A DNA stretch of 64,000 nucleotides, taken from Theocolax elegans. Taxonomy: Eukaryota; Arthropoda; Insecta; Hymenoptera; Cerocephalidae. The stretch's first letter is position 1, and every line of letters begins with the position of its first letter. Shown one piece after another: positions 1-12,348 of this stretch. The notes beneath the pieces are model-generated. The model was not told the origin of the DNA. It saw only the letters and a list, made by a program, of their open reading frames with translations, and did no database searches. Both the position numbers and the translations under genes were made by a program. The DNA is taken from positions 45,464,307-45,528,306 of the forward strand of contig CM047426.1 of NCBI GenBank assembly GCA_026168455.1, in the 5' to 3' direction.

Positions 1-490
1 TAGTTTGTTTACCATTAAAGAGAAGTATGCGAAAGAAAATTATTTATCCTGTAATGAATGTTTCAAATAATTGCCATGTACTCATTACCAATTGAAACCT
101 TCAAGTTGGAAGATTTATGGAGCAAAAAATGAAATTCTGTTACAAGTACTCAAACAAAAAAAACCATTGTTACTAGGAAAAGAAAATTACAGTACTGTAA
201 CGGCACGTTGACAACATCCTTTTATATGAAAAATTGTTGTTAGAATTTTAATTTTTGTTAAATAAGACTTAATTGTTGTTATATTCATAAATATAGAATA
301 AAAAATGTTCTGTTTATTTACGAAGTGTTTTTTTATAATTTACCCTATGATACCCCTCATTAATATTTAATCGTTAATTTCTTAGATAAGTCTTGAAAGA
401 ATAGGGGCCCTCATATTTTCCCTACTATTTAACCTCTAAAGAAGTAGAAATCTCCATTAAAAGCAATGTGCCTCCCAAAAAAAAAAAAAA
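1..490. other. AT-rich non-satellite flank
   Basis: This stretch has none of the 183-bp satellite landmarks. It is strongly AT-rich and has no open frame longer than about 35 codons in the frames I read near its left end. It ends in a run of 14 A (477-490) directly followed by T5, after which degraded satellite begins. I do not recognise it. It could be the end of an old transposable element, with the A-run as a retrotransposon-type tail, or the 3' side of a gene lying to the left, or plain intergenic sequence. A G/C-rich patch near 408-416 and several T-runs are the only other local features. Confidence 0.6.
297..302 (+). promoter_or_regulatory. Possible polyadenylation signal AATAAA
   Basis: A canonical AATAAA hexamer is followed within about 10 bases by a GT-rich stretch (TGTTCTGTTT) and later T-runs, the usual order of a eukaryotic cleavage and polyadenylation region. 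In sequence this AT-rich the hexamer is expected by chance, and no upstream coding exon is visible, so this is only a candidate. Confidence 0.15.
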
Positions 491-3400
491 TTTTTCAAAT
501 GAAAATCAAAGGTTCCGTGGATTTGCTCTTATAAATCATTTCCAAGCACGAACCTATCGATTGTACTAAATAAGGTAGAGCAGGTTATAAAAAAATTAGA
601 ACGATTTCTACCGTACCATTTTTCTGCAGTGGGAATATAAAGGGACAATCTATTCGTTTTCCAAGCATTTGTACATCTAAGGAACAAAAAATTCGCACGG
701 GTTTATAAATCATTTACCTAGCACTAAACCAAATCGATTGTACTTTACTAAGGTAGAGAAGGTTACAAAAAATTATAAACGATCTCTACCGTACATTTTT
801 AATGCAGTGGGCCTATAAATGGACATTTTCAGTCGTTTTCCTAGCAACTTTGAATAATTTCGAGGAACAGAAAATTCGTACGGGTTTATACATCATTTAC
901 CTAGCACGAACCTAAATCGATTGTACTTTAATAAGGTAGAGCAGGTTACAAAAAAAATTATAAACGATTTCTACCGTACCATTTTTTCTGCAGTGGGAAT
1001 ATAAAGGACAATTCTATTCGTTTTCCAAGCAATTTGAACACATCTAAGGAACAAAAATTCGCACGGGTTTATAAATATTTACCTAGCACGAAACCAAATC
1101 GATTGTACTTTACTAAGGTAGAGAAGGTTACAAAAAAATTATAAACGATTCTACCGTACATTTTTATGCAGTAGGGCCTATAAGGGACAATTTCAGTCGT
1201 TTTCCATAGCAATTTTGAAAATTTAGGGACAAAAATTCGTACGGTTTATAAATCATTTACCTAGCACGAAACCAAATCGATTCTACTTTATAAGGTAGGA
1301 AAGGTTACAAAACAATTATAAACGATTTCTACCGTACCATTTTTCAGCAGTGGGCCTGTAAATGGACAATTTTAGGTCGTTTCACAAGCAATTTTAAAAA
1401 TTACGAGGAACCAAAAATTCGTACGGTTTATAAATCATTTACCTGCACAACGAACCAAATCAATGCTACTTTACTAAGGTCAAAAAGGTTACAAAAAAAT
1501 TATAAACGATTTCTATCTACCGTACCATGTTTCGGCAGTAGGCCTGTAAATGGACAATTTTAGTCGTTTCACAAGCAATTTTAAAAATTACGAGGAACAA
1601 AAAATTCGTACGCGTTTATAAATCATTTACCTAGCACGAAACCAAATCGATTGTACTTTACTAAGGTAGAGAAGGTTACAAAAAAATTAAGAATGATTTC
1701 TACCGTATCATTTTTTTGCAATGGGCCTATAAATGGACATTTTCAGTCGTTTTCCTAGCAATTTGAATAATTTCGAGGAACAGAAATTCGTACGGGTTTA
1801 TAAATCATTTACCAAGCACGAAACCTAATCGATTGTACTTAATAAGGTAGAGCAGGTTATAAAAAAAATTAGAAACGATTTCTACCGTACCATTTTTCTG
1901 CAGTGGGAATATAAAGGGACAATTCTATTCGTTTTCCAAGCAATTTGAATACATCTAAGGAACAAAAAATTCTCACGGGTTTATAAATCATTTACCTAGC
2001 ACGAAACGAAATCGATTGTACTTTACGAAGGTAGAGAAGGTTACAAAAAAATTATAAACAATATCTACCGTACCATTTTTCTGCAGTTGTCCTGTAAATG
2101 GACAATTTTAGTCGTTTTCCAAGCAATTTTAAAAATTTCGAGGAACAAAAAATTCGTACGGGTGTATAAATCATTTACCTAGCACGAAACCAAATCGATT
2201 GTACTTTATTAAGGTAGAGAAGGTTACAAAAAAATTATAAACAATTTCTACCGTACCATTTTGCTGCAGTAGGCCTGTAAATGGACAATTTTAGTCAATT
2301 CCCAAGCAATTTCAAAAATTTCGAGGAACAAAAAATTCTTACGGGTTTATAAATCATTTATCTAGCACGAAACCAAATCAATGCTACTTTACTAAGGTCA
2401 AAAAGGTTACAAAAAAATTATAAACGATTTCTACCGTACCATGTTTCGGCAGTAGGCCTGTAAATGGACAATTTTAGTCGTTTCACAAGCAATTTTAAAA
2501 ATTACGAGGAACAAAAAATTCGTACGCGTTTATAAATCATTTACCTAGCACGAAACCAAATCGATTGTACTTTACTAAGGTAGAGAAGGTTACAAAAAAA
2601 TTAAGAATGATTTCTACCGTATCATTTTTTTGCAATGGGCCTATAAATGGACATTTTCAGTCGTTTTCCTAGCAATTTGAATAATTTCGAGGAACAGAAA
2701 ATTCGTACGGGTTTATAAATCATTTACCAAGCACGAAACCTAATCGATTGTACTTAAATAAGGTAGAGCAGGTTATAAAAAAAATTAGAAACGATTTCTA
2801 CCGTACCATTTTTCTGCAGTGGGAATATAAAGGGACAATTCTATTCGTTTTCCAAGCAATTTGAATACATCTAAGGAACAAAAAATTCGCACGGGTTTAT
2901 AAATCATTTACCTAGCACGAAACCAAATCGATTGTACTTTACTAAGGTAGAGAAGGTTACAAAAAAATTATAAACGATCTCTACCGTACCATTTTGATGC
3001 AGTAGGCCTGTAAATGGACATTTTCAGTCGTTTTCCTAGCAACTTGAATAATTTCGAGGAACAGAAAATTCGTACGGGTTTATAAATCATTTACCTAGCA
3101 CGAAACCTAATCGATTGTACTTTAATAAGGTAGAGCAGGTTACAAAAAAAAAATTATAAACGATTTCTACCGTACCATTTTTCTGCAGTGGGAATATAAA
3201 GGAACAATTCTATTCGTTTTCCAAGCAATTTGAACACATCTAAGGAACAAAAAATTCGCACGGGTTTATAAATCATTTACCTAGAACGAAACCAAATCGA
3301 TTGTACTTTACTAAGGTAGAGAAGGTTACAAAAAAATTATAAACGATTTCTACCGTACCGTTTATTTGCAGAGGGCCTATAATGGGAAATTTTCAGTTGT

Positions 3401-4641
3401 TATCCAAGTAATTTGAAAAATTTCATGGAACAAAAAATTCGTACGGGTTTATAAATCATTTACCTAGCACGAAACCAAATCGATTCTACTTTAATAAGGT
3501 AGGAAAGGTTACAAAACAATTATAAACGATTTCTACCGTACCATTTTTCAGCAGTGGGCCTATAAAGGGACAATTCTAGTCGTTTTCCAAACAATTTGAA
3601 TAATTCAAAGGAACAAAAAATTCGCACGCGTTTATAAATCATTTACCTAGCACGAAACCAAATCGATTGTACTTTACTAAGGTAGAGAAGGTTACAAAAA
3701 AATTAAGAATGATTTCTACCGTATCATTTTGTTGCAATGGACCTATAAATGGACATTTTCAGTCGTTTTCCTAGCAATTTGAATAATTTCGAGGAACAGA
3801 AAATTCGTACGGGTTTATAAATCATTTACCTAGCACGAAACCTAATCGATTGTACTTAAATAAGGTAGAGCAGGTTACAAAAAAAAAATTATAAACCGAT
3901 TTCTACCGTACCATTTTTCTGCAGTGGGAATATAAAGGAACAAATCTATTCGTTTTCCAAGCAATTTGAATACATCTAAGGAACAAAAAATTCGCACGGG
4001 TTTATAAATCATTTACCTAGAACGAAACCAAATCGATTGTACTTTACTAAGGTAGAGAAGGTTACAAAAAAATTATAAACGATTTCTACCGTACCGTTTA
4101 TTTGCAGAGGGCCTATAAAGGGACATTTTCAGTTGTTATCCAAGTAATTTGAAAAATTTCATGGAACAAAAAATTCGTACGGGTTTATAAATCATTTACC
4201 TAGCACGAAACCTAATCTATTGTACTTAAATAAGGTACTGCAGGTTTTAAAAAAAATTAGAAACGATTTCTACCGCACCATTTTTCTGCAGTGGGAATAT
4301 AAAGGGACAATTCTATTCGTTTTCCAAGCAATTTGAATACATCTAAGGAAAAAAAATTCGCACGGGTTTATAAATCATTTACCTAGCACGAAACCAAATC
4401 GATTGTATTTTACTAAGGTAGAGAAGGTTACAAAAAAATTATAAACGATCTCTACCGTACCATTTTGATGCAGTAGGCCTGTAAATGGACAATTTAAGTC
4501 GTTTTCCAAGCAATTTTAAAAATTTCGAGGAACAAAAAATTCGTACGGGTTTAGAAATCATTTACCTAGCACGAAACCAAATCGATGCTACTTTACTAAG
4601 GTAGAGAAGGTTACAAAAAAATTAAGAATGATATCTACCGT
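491..4641 (+). repeat. 183-bp satellite array, left segment
   Basis: About 22-23 head-to-tail monomers. The recurring landmark TATAAATC occurs at 2165, 2348, 2531 and 2714, giving a constant 183-bp step. The first monomer is degenerate: only scraps are recognisable at about 491-530, and good satellite starts near TATAAATCATTT at about 531. Monomers here diverge more from each other than those further right, with many substitutions and small indels, especially at about 900-1,500, as expected at an array edge. A variant reading GAATGA before the TCTACCGT landmark recurs at 1691, 2605, 3708 and 4626, so the local higher-order period is 5, then 6, then 5 monomers (914, 1,103 and 918 bp). The last monomer is split at CCGT by the element that follows and continues on its far side. 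No gene is present. Confidence 0.97.
4638..4641. repeat. Left target-site duplication CCGT
   Basis: CCGT belongs to the satellite landmark TCTACCGT and directly precedes the TGCAAC end of the inserted element. The same four bases directly follow the element's GTTGCA end at 6250-6253, where they continue into satellite sequence ATCATTTT. The duplication is short, but it is supported by the exact restoration of the monomer when the element plus one copy is removed. Confidence 0.85.
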
Positions 4642-5333
4642 TGCAACGTAATTATTGATATTTATAATTATCTTGGGAGGATGCAAAAATTTTTCAAATA
4701 TTAATTAATAATGTAAACCGTTATTTGATTTATATATTGGATCCCTCGATGGCAACCATTGACGTCGATTCAGCCATGCAGTTGAAGCAGCAAAAGAATT
4801 CAATAAAATAAAATATAATAAAGAAAAATGAAAATATAAGATCAAAATAAAATCAAATTATAATAAGATTTATGCATTTCATAATAGTTTTCTGATTATG
4901 CAGGAATTAATTAATATTGAATTATAAAATAATTATTTATCTCATGCGGATATTCAACGTCGTTAGAATTTGTCTCTCTCCTCCGATGCGGGTTCTTCCG
5001 GTTGCATTTTTTATTCCTTTTTTTATTTTATTTGAAAAATAAAAAATATTAAATCTTAAATTTTTTTTATAGGACTTGCATTTTCTTTTGGATGTGAGAG
5101 GGTGATTTAATACATGCAAAAATAAAAAAAACAGTAAAATTTTATTTTGTTGGCCCTTGGCTCTTTTCTGAATTCATTAAAAAAAAACAACAATAATACA
5201 ACAGAATAATACAGTAAGTAAAAATTTTGTTTGTAATTTGTTAAAAAATTTATTCAATTAATTTCCCGTGTCTAACGATTAAATCGCGATACTAATTACG
5301 CGGATCGGTTTGTTTAATCAAGAAAAAAAAATT

Positions 5334-5621
5334 TTATTCCCTTTTGCTAAGAACATTGTCCCCGACGCGGCACGAAATCGCGAAAAGAATCTTCCCTTTT
5401 TTATTTAATTTCTCCATAGTCCGGCTACCGATAGTTATGTTGGTTGCTGAAAAATCCACGGAACCATGTGGACCACCCAGCCTAGCCTCAGACATCGGCG
5501 TCATCCCGAAGGATGGGGCACACACATGGAAAAGAGTAGAAACTCTTTTACCCGATAAAAAAAAATAAAAGTTTTCGCAGTTCCATAAATGAATACGGAA
5601 CCACTCGGAACTTGTCACCAA
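5334..5621 (-). other. Open frame inside the LTR-like element, probably not coding
   Basis: A 95-codon frame on the minus strand overlaps a 74-codon plus-strand frame at 5344-5568. This core is less AT-rich than its surroundings, which makes long open frames more likely by chance. I see no domain, signal peptide or membrane segment, and no similarity to retroviral-type gag, protease, reverse transcriptase or integrase motifs. It is listed only because it is the longest frame in the window outside the satellite. I treat it as incidental. Confidence 0.25.
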
Positions 5622-5780
5622 AAAGGTTAGCCAGTTCCTGGATAAAGGATTTGGGACATGGGATATGGTTTTTTATTACTCACTATCGACAGTATACGTA
5701 TTGACGAAAGTCGAGAGTTTCTCGCAGGATGACGAAACCTTCTTCCTTTGGCGACTAAGACGGTACTGATAGGATCTATC
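5502..5780. other. Cluster of short perfect hairpins in the LTR-like element
   Basis: Five perfect inverted repeats with 3-4 base loops lie within 280 bp: CATCC-CGAA-GGATG at 5502-5515, AAAAGAGT-AGAA-ACTCTTTT at 5530-5549, CCAG-TTC-CTGG at 5631-5641, CGAGA-GTT-TCTCG at 5712-5724 and GATAG-GAT-CTATC at 5768-5780. GTTCC (5580-5584) also pairs with GGAAC at 5597-5601. Structured R or U5 regions are known in LTR transcripts, so this could be a folded leader. A chance cluster has not been excluded by computation. Confidence 0.4.
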
Positions 5781-6249
5781 GCGACAATGAGCTCCCGAAT
5801 CGATCATCTCACCGGATCAGATAAAGGAATGTAGATAATCGTATGCGCGAAAGCTCGATTTATGATTCCACGTAAATTAATTACGCGCAGTTAAAGTATC
5901 CCAGATTTTAGTGCTTTCCTCCGTTATTTAATTTTATATCGGATTTGAAAGTCAATTAACAATTAAAACATATAAATTCCGAATCTATATTATTATTATT
6001 AAGGATTAACAGAAATTAAATAATTAATAGATTATCTAAACAAAATTTAGATCAATCGATCGGAATTCGGGAGTTATCGGTCTCTCCTCTTTGTGCGGAT
6101 CTTCGTAGTCACGAGCGCTTGTTGACCCCGCAGCGCGGTAAGGGGAAACATACATAGGCGTAGAGTATAGATATAAATGATTTTTCTCATTTCGCGAATT
6201 TTACTTATTTATTTATCGTATTCCCCATTATTCGGATAGGACTGTTGCA

Positions 6250-6253
6250 CCGT
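6250..6253. repeat. Right target-site duplication CCGT
   Basis: These four bases follow the GTTGCA end of the inserted element and match 4638-4641. Reading on, satellite resumes in register (ATCATTTTTTTGCAATGGG), exactly as in uninterrupted copies near 1,700 and 2,610. Confidence 0.85.
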
Positions 6254-8520
6254 ATCATTTTTTTGCAATGGGCCTATAAATGGACATTTTCAGTCGTTTT
6301 CCTAGCAATTTGAATAATTTCGAGGAACAGAAAATTCGTACGGGTTTATAAATCATTTACCTAGCACGAAACCTAATCGATTGTACTTAACTAAGGTAGA
6401 GCAGGTTACAAAAAAAAAATTATAAACTATTTCTACCGTACCATTTTTCTGCAGTGGGCCTGTAAATTGACAATTTTAGTCGCATTCTAAGCAATTTTAA
6501 AAATTTCGAGGAACAAAAAATTCGCACGGGTTTATAAATCATTTACCTAGCACGAAACCTAATCGATTGTACTTTACTAAGGTAGAGAAGGTTACATAAA
6601 AATTATAAACGATTTCTACCGTACCATGTTTCTGCAGTAGGCCTGTAAATGGACAATTTTAGTCGCTTCCCAAGCAATTTTAAAAATTTCGAGGAACAAA
6701 AAATTCGTACGGGTTTATAAATCATTTACCTAGCACGAAACCAAATTGATGCTACTTTACTTAGGTAGAGAAGGTTACAAAAAAATTAAGAAAGATTTCT
6801 ACCGTATCATTTTTTTGCAATGGGCCTATAAAGGGACATTTCCGCCGTTTTCCAAGCAACTTTGATAAATTTCGAGGAACAAAAAATTCGCACGGGTTTA
6901 TGAATCATTTACCTAGCACGAAACCAATCGATTGTACTTACTAAGGTAGAGAAGGTTACAAAAAAAATTATAAACCGATTTCTACCGTACCATGTTTCAG
7001 CAGTAGCCTGTAAATGGACATTTTTAGTCGTTTTCCAAGCAATTCTAACAAATTTCGATGAACAAAAAATTCGTACGGGTTTATAAATCATTTACCTAGC
7101 ACGAAACGAACATCGATTGTACTTTACTAAGGTAGAGAGGTTAACAAAATTATAAACGATTTCTACAGTACATTTTCTGTGTCGCCTGTAAATGGACAAT
7201 TTTAGTCGTTTTCCAAGCAATTTTAAAAATTTCGAGGAACAAAAAATTCGTAACGGGTTTTAAATCTTTACCTAGCACGAAACAAATTGATGCTACTTAC
7301 TTAGGTAGAGAAGGTTACAAAAAAATTAAGAAAGATTTCTACCGTACATTTTTCTGCAGTGGGCCTGTAATTGACAATTTTAGTCGATTTCCAAGCAATT
7401 TTAAAAATTTCGAGGAACAAAAAATTCGTACGGGTTTATAAATCATTTACCTAGCACGAAACCTAATCGATTGTACTTTACTAAGGTAGAGAAGGTTAAA
7501 AAAAATTATAAACGATTTCTACAGTACCATTTTTCTGCTGTAGGCCTGTAAATGGACAATTTTAGTCGTTTTCCAAGCAATTTTAAAAATTTCGAGGAAC
7601 AAAAAATTCGTACGGGTTTATAAATCATTTACCTAGCACGAAACCAAATTGTGCTACTTTACTAGGTAGAGAAGGTTACAAAAAAATTAAGAAAGATTTC
7701 TACGTACCATTTTTCTGCAGTGGGCCTGTAAATTGACAATTTTAGTCGATTTCCAAGCAATTTTAAAAATTTCGAGGAACAAAAAATTCGTACGGGTTTA
7801 TAAATCATTTACCTAGCACGAAACCTAATCGATTGTACTTTACTAAGGTAGAGAAGGTTACAAAAAAATTATAAACGATTTCTACCGTACCATGTTTCAG
7901 CAGTAGGCCTGTAAATGGACAATTTTAGTCGTTTCCCAAGCAATTTTAAAAATTTCGAGGAACAAAAAATTCGTACGGATTTATAAATCATTTACCTAGC
8001 AGGAAACCAGGTCGATTGTACTTAACTAATGTAGAGAAGGTTACAAAAAAATTAAGAAAGATTTCTACCGTACCATTTTTCTGCAGTGGGCCTGTAAATG
8101 GACATTTTCAGTCGTTTCCCAAGCAATTTTAAAAATTTCGAGGAACAAAAAATTCTTACGGATTCATAAATGATTTACCAAGCAAGAAACGAAATCGATT
8201 GTACTTTACTAAGGTAGAAAAGGTTAAAAAAAAATTATAAACGATTTCTACCGTACCATTTTGCTGCAGTAGGCCTGTAAATGGAAAATTTTAGTCGTTT
8301 CCCAAGCAATTTTAAAAATTTCGAGGAGCAAAAAATTCTTGCGGGTTTATAAATCATTTACCTAGCACGAAACCAAATCGATGCTATTTTACTAAGGTAG
8401 AGAAGGTTACAAAAAAATTATAACCGATTTCTACCGTACCATTTTGCTGCAGTAGGCCTGTAAATGGACAATTTTAGTCGTTTCCCAAGCAATTTTAAAA
8501 ATTTCGAGGAACTAAAAATT

Positions 8521-11500
8521 CTTACTGGTTTATAAATCATTTACCTAGCACGAAACGAAATCGATTGTACTTTACTAAGGTAGAGAAGCTTAAAAAAAAT
8601 TATAAACGATTTCTACAGTACCATTTTTCTGCAGAAGGCCTGTAAATAGACAATTTTAGTCGTTTTCCAAGCAATTTTAAAAATTTCGAGGAACAAAAAA
8701 TTCTTACGGGTTTATAAATCATTTACCTAGCACGAAACGAAATCGATGGTACTTTACTAAGGTAGAGAATGTTAAAAAAAAATTATAAACGATTTCTACC
8801 GTACCATTTTTCTGCAGTAGGCCTGTAAAGTGGACAGTTTCAGTCGTTTCCTATCAATTTGAATAATTTCGAGGAACAAAAAATTCGTACGGTTTATAAA
8901 ATCATTTACCTAGCACGAAACCAAACGATGCTACTTTACTAAGGTAGAGAAGATTACAAAAAATTAAGAAAGATTTCTACCGTACCATTTTTTGCAATGG
9001 GCCTATTAAGGGACATTTCAGTCGTTTCCAAGCAATTTGAAATATTCGAGGACTAAAAATTCGTACGGGTTGTATAAATCATTTACCTAGCACGGAACCA
9101 AATCGATTGAACTTTACTAAGGTAGAAAAGGTTACAAAAAAATTATAAACGATTTCTACCGTAACCATTTTTCTGCAGTGGGCCTGTAAATTGACAATTT
9201 AGTCTATTTCCAAGCAATTTTAAAAATTTCGAGGAACAAAAAATTCGTACGGGTTTATAAATCATTTACCTAGCACGAAACCTAATCGATTGTACTTTAC
9301 TAAGGTAGAGAAGGTTACAAAAAAAATTAGTAAACGATTTCTACCGTACCATGTTTCAGCAGTAGGCCTGTAAATGGACAATTTAGTCGTTTCCCAAGCA
9401 ATTTTAAAAATTTCGAGGAACAAAAAATTCGTACGGGTTTATAAATCATTTACCTAGCACGAAACCAGGTCGATTGTACTTAACTAATGTAGAGAAGGTT
9501 ACAAAAAATTATAACGATTTCTACAGTACCATTTTTCTGCAGTAGGCCTGTAAATGGACAATTTTAGTCGTTTCCAAGCAATTTTAAAAATTTCGAGGAA
9601 CAAAAAATTCGTACGGGTTTATAAATCATTTACCTAGCACGAAACCAATTGATGCTACTTTACTTAGGTAGAGAAGGTTACAAAAAAAATTAAGAAAGAT
9701 TTCTACCGTACCATTTTTCTGCAGTGGGGCCTGTAAATTGACAATTTTAGTCGATTTCCAAGCAATTTAAAAATTTCGAGGAACAAAAAATTCGTACGGG
9801 TTTATAAATCATTTACCTAGCACGAAACCTAATCGATTGTACTTACTAATGTAGAGAAGGTTACAAAAAAATTAAGAACGATTTCTACCGTACCATTTTT
9901 CTGCAGTAGGGCCTGTAAATGGACAATTTTCAGTCGTTTCCCAAGCAATTTTAAAATTTCGAGGACAAAAAATTCTTACGGGTTTATAAATCATTTCCTA
10001 GCACGAAACGAAATCGATTGTACTTTACTAAGGTAGAGAAGGTTACAAAAAAATTAGAAAGATTTTCTACCGTACCATTTTGCTGCAGTAGGCCTGTAAA
10101 TGGACAATTTTAGTCGTTTCCCAAGCAATTTTAAAAATTTCGAGGAACAAAAAATTCTTGACGGGTTTATAAATCATTTACCTAGCACGAAACCAAATCG
10201 ATGTACTTTACTAAGGTAGAGAAGGTTACAAAAAAATTATAAACGATTTTCTACCGTACCATTTTTGCTGCAGTAGGCCTGTAAATGGACAATTTTAGTC
10301 GTTCCCAAGCAATTTTAAAAATTTCGAGGAACAAAAAATTCTTACTGGTTTATAAATCATTTACCTAGCACGAAACGAAATCGATTGTACTTTACTAAGG
10401 TAGAGAAGGTTAAAAAAAATTATAAACGATTTCTACAGTACCATTTTTCTGCAGTAGGCCTGTAAATGGACAATTTTAGTCGTTTACCAAGCAATTTTAA
10501 AAATTTCGAGGAACAAAAATTCTTACGGGTTTATAAATCATTTACCTAGCACGAAACGAAATCGATGGTACTTTACTAAGGTAGAGAATGTTAAAAAAAA
10601 ATTATAAACGATTTCTACCGTACCATTTTTCTGCAGTAGGCCTGTAAATGGACAGTTTCAGTCGTTTTCCTAGCAATTTGAATAATTTCGAGGAACAAAA
10701 AATTCGTACGGGTTTATAAATCATTTACCTAGCACGAAACCAAACGATGCTACTTTACTAAGGTAGAGAAGATTACAAAAAAATTAAGAAAGATTTCTAC
10801 CGTACCATTTTTTTGCAATGGGCCTATTAAGGGACATTTTCAGTCGTTTTCCAAGCAATTTGAAATATTTCGAGGACTAAAAATTCGTACGGGTTTATAA
10901 ATCATTTACCTAGCACGGAACCAAATCGATTGAACTTTACTAAGGTAGAAAAGGTTACAAAAAAATTATAAACGATTTCTACCGTACCATTTTTCTGCAG
11001 TGGGCCTGTAAATTGACAATTTTAGTCTATTTCCAAGCAATTTTAAAAATTTCGAGGAACAAAAAATTCGTACGGGTTTATAAATCATTTACCTAGCACG
11101 AAACCTAATCGATTGTACTTTACTAAGGTAGAGAAGGTTACAAAAAAATTATAAACGATTTCTACCGTACCATGTTTCAGCAGTAGGCCTGTAAATGGAC
11201 AATTTTAGTCGTTTCCCAAGCAATTTTAAAAATTTCGAGGAACAAAAAATTCGTACGGGTTTATAAATCATTTACCTAGCACGAAACCAGGTCGATTGTA
11301 CTTAACTAATGTAGAGAAGGTTACAAAAAAATTATAAACGATTTCTACAGTACCATTTTTCTGCAGTAGGCCTGTAAATGGACAATTTTAGTCGTTTTCC
11401 AAGCAATTTTAAAAATTTCGAGGAACAAAAAATTCGTACGGGTTTATAAATCATTTACCTAGCACGAAACCAAATTGATGCTACTTTACTTAGGTAGAGA

Positions 11501-12348
11501 AGGTTACAAAAAAATTAAGAAAGATTTCTACCGTACCATTTTTCTGCAGTGGGCCTGTAAATTGACAATTTTAGTCGATTTCCAAGCAATTTTAAAAATT
11601 TCGAGGAACAAAAAATTCGTACGGGTTTATAAATCATTTACCTAGCACGAAACCTAATCGATTGTACTTTACTAAGGTAGAGAAGGTTACAAAAAAATTA
11701 TAAACGATTTCTACCGTACCATGTTTCAGCAGTAGGCCTGTAAATGGACAATTTTAGTCGTTTCCCAAGCAATTTTAAAAATTTCGAGGAACAAAAAATT
11801 CGTACGGGTTTATAAATCATTTACCTAGCACGAAACCAGGTCGATTGTACTTAACTAATGTAGAGAAGGTTACAAAAAAATCAAGAAAGATTTCTACCGT
11901 ACCATTTTTCTGCAGTAGGCCTGTAAATGGACAATTTTAGTCGTTTACCAAGCAATTTTAAAAATTTCGAGGAACAAAAAATTCTTACGGGTTTATAAAT
12001 CATTTACCTAGCACGAAACGAAATCGATGGTACTTTACTAAGGTAGAGAAGGTTACAAAAAAATTATAAACGATTTCTACCGTACCATTTTGCTGCAGTA
12101 GGCCTGTAAATGGACAATTTTAGTCGGTCCCAAGCAATTTTAAAAATTTCGAGGAGCAAAAAATTCTTGCGGGTTTATAAATCATTTACCTAGCACGAAA
12201 TCAAATCGATGTTATTTTACTAAGGTAGAGAAGGTTACAAAAAAATTATAAACGATTTCTACCGTACCATTTTGCTGCAGTAGGCCTGTAAATGGACAAT
12301 TTTAGTCGTTTCCCAAGCAATTTTAAAAATTTCGAGGAACAAAAAATT
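8521..12348 (+). repeat. Higher-order repeat, 10 and 11 monomers
   Basis: The rare variant CTTACTGGTT occurs at 8521, 10341 and 12349, marking two adjacent copies of 1,820 bp (10 monomers) and 2,008 bp (11 monomers) and the start of a third. Other shared markers support the pairing: GGACAGTTT at 8832 and 10650, TTAGTCTATTTCC near 9,199 and 11,024, and GGGCCTATTAAGGGAC near 9,000 and 10,820. The shorter copy seems to have lost one monomer near 9,820-9,870, where CCTAATCG joins directly to the TAATGTAGAG variant. The first copy is also rich in single-base indels. Confidence 0.75.
8824..10310. other. Indel-rich patch in the satellite
   Basis: Single-base gains and losses cluster here (for example GTGGGGCCTG, CATTTCCTAGC, AACGATTTTCTACC and TAAAGTGGAC). 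The sister copy of the same higher-order unit at 10,640-12,100 has nearly none. Losses are often in A or T runs. This fits lower consensus accuracy better than biological divergence. Shorter patches of the same kind lie at about 900-1,500, 7,120-7,330, 14,940-15,900 and 45,560-45,970. Confidence 0.6.

Larger units (their letters stand above)
4642..6249. mobile_element. Insertion in the satellite, probable solo LTR
   Basis: A 1,608-bp block without satellite sequence interrupts one monomer. It starts TGCAAC and ends GTTGCA, giving the TG...CA ends typical of LTR retrotransposons with a 6-bp inverted terminus, and it is flanked by the 4-bp duplication CCGT. Four-base duplications are usual for Gypsy-type and some BEL/Pao-type LTR elements. 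There is no gag-pol: the longest frames are 95 codons (minus, 5334-5621) and 74 codons (plus, 5344-5568). They overlap in antisense and show no motif I recognise. The left and right thirds are very AT-rich, and the core, about 5,340-5,870, is richer in G+C and in short perfect hairpins. A single block with LTR-like ends and no coding region is best explained as a solo LTR left by recombination between two LTRs. A non-autonomous DNA transposon with short inverted ends is the main alternative. Family and orientation are undetermined. Confidence 0.8.

Noticed and set aside
1..490. Terminal exon of a gene at the left edge
   Set aside because: Only a 22-codon open stretch reaches the edge before a stop, with no recognisable protein similarity. 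The AATAAA alone is weak in such AT-rich DNA.
4759..4767. CRE-like TGACGTC in the inserted element
   Set aside because: A single short match without other promoter context or conservation data.
5344..5568. 74-codon plus-strand frame in the inserted element
   Set aside because: It overlaps a longer antisense frame, has no recognisable domain, and sits in a locally less AT-rich stretch where open frames are expected by chance.
4642..6249. DNA transposon (for example a Ginger- or Sola-type element with 4-bp duplications)
   Set aside because: The inverted ends are only 6 bp, the termini are TG...CA, and no transposase is present. Solo LTR is simpler, though not proven.
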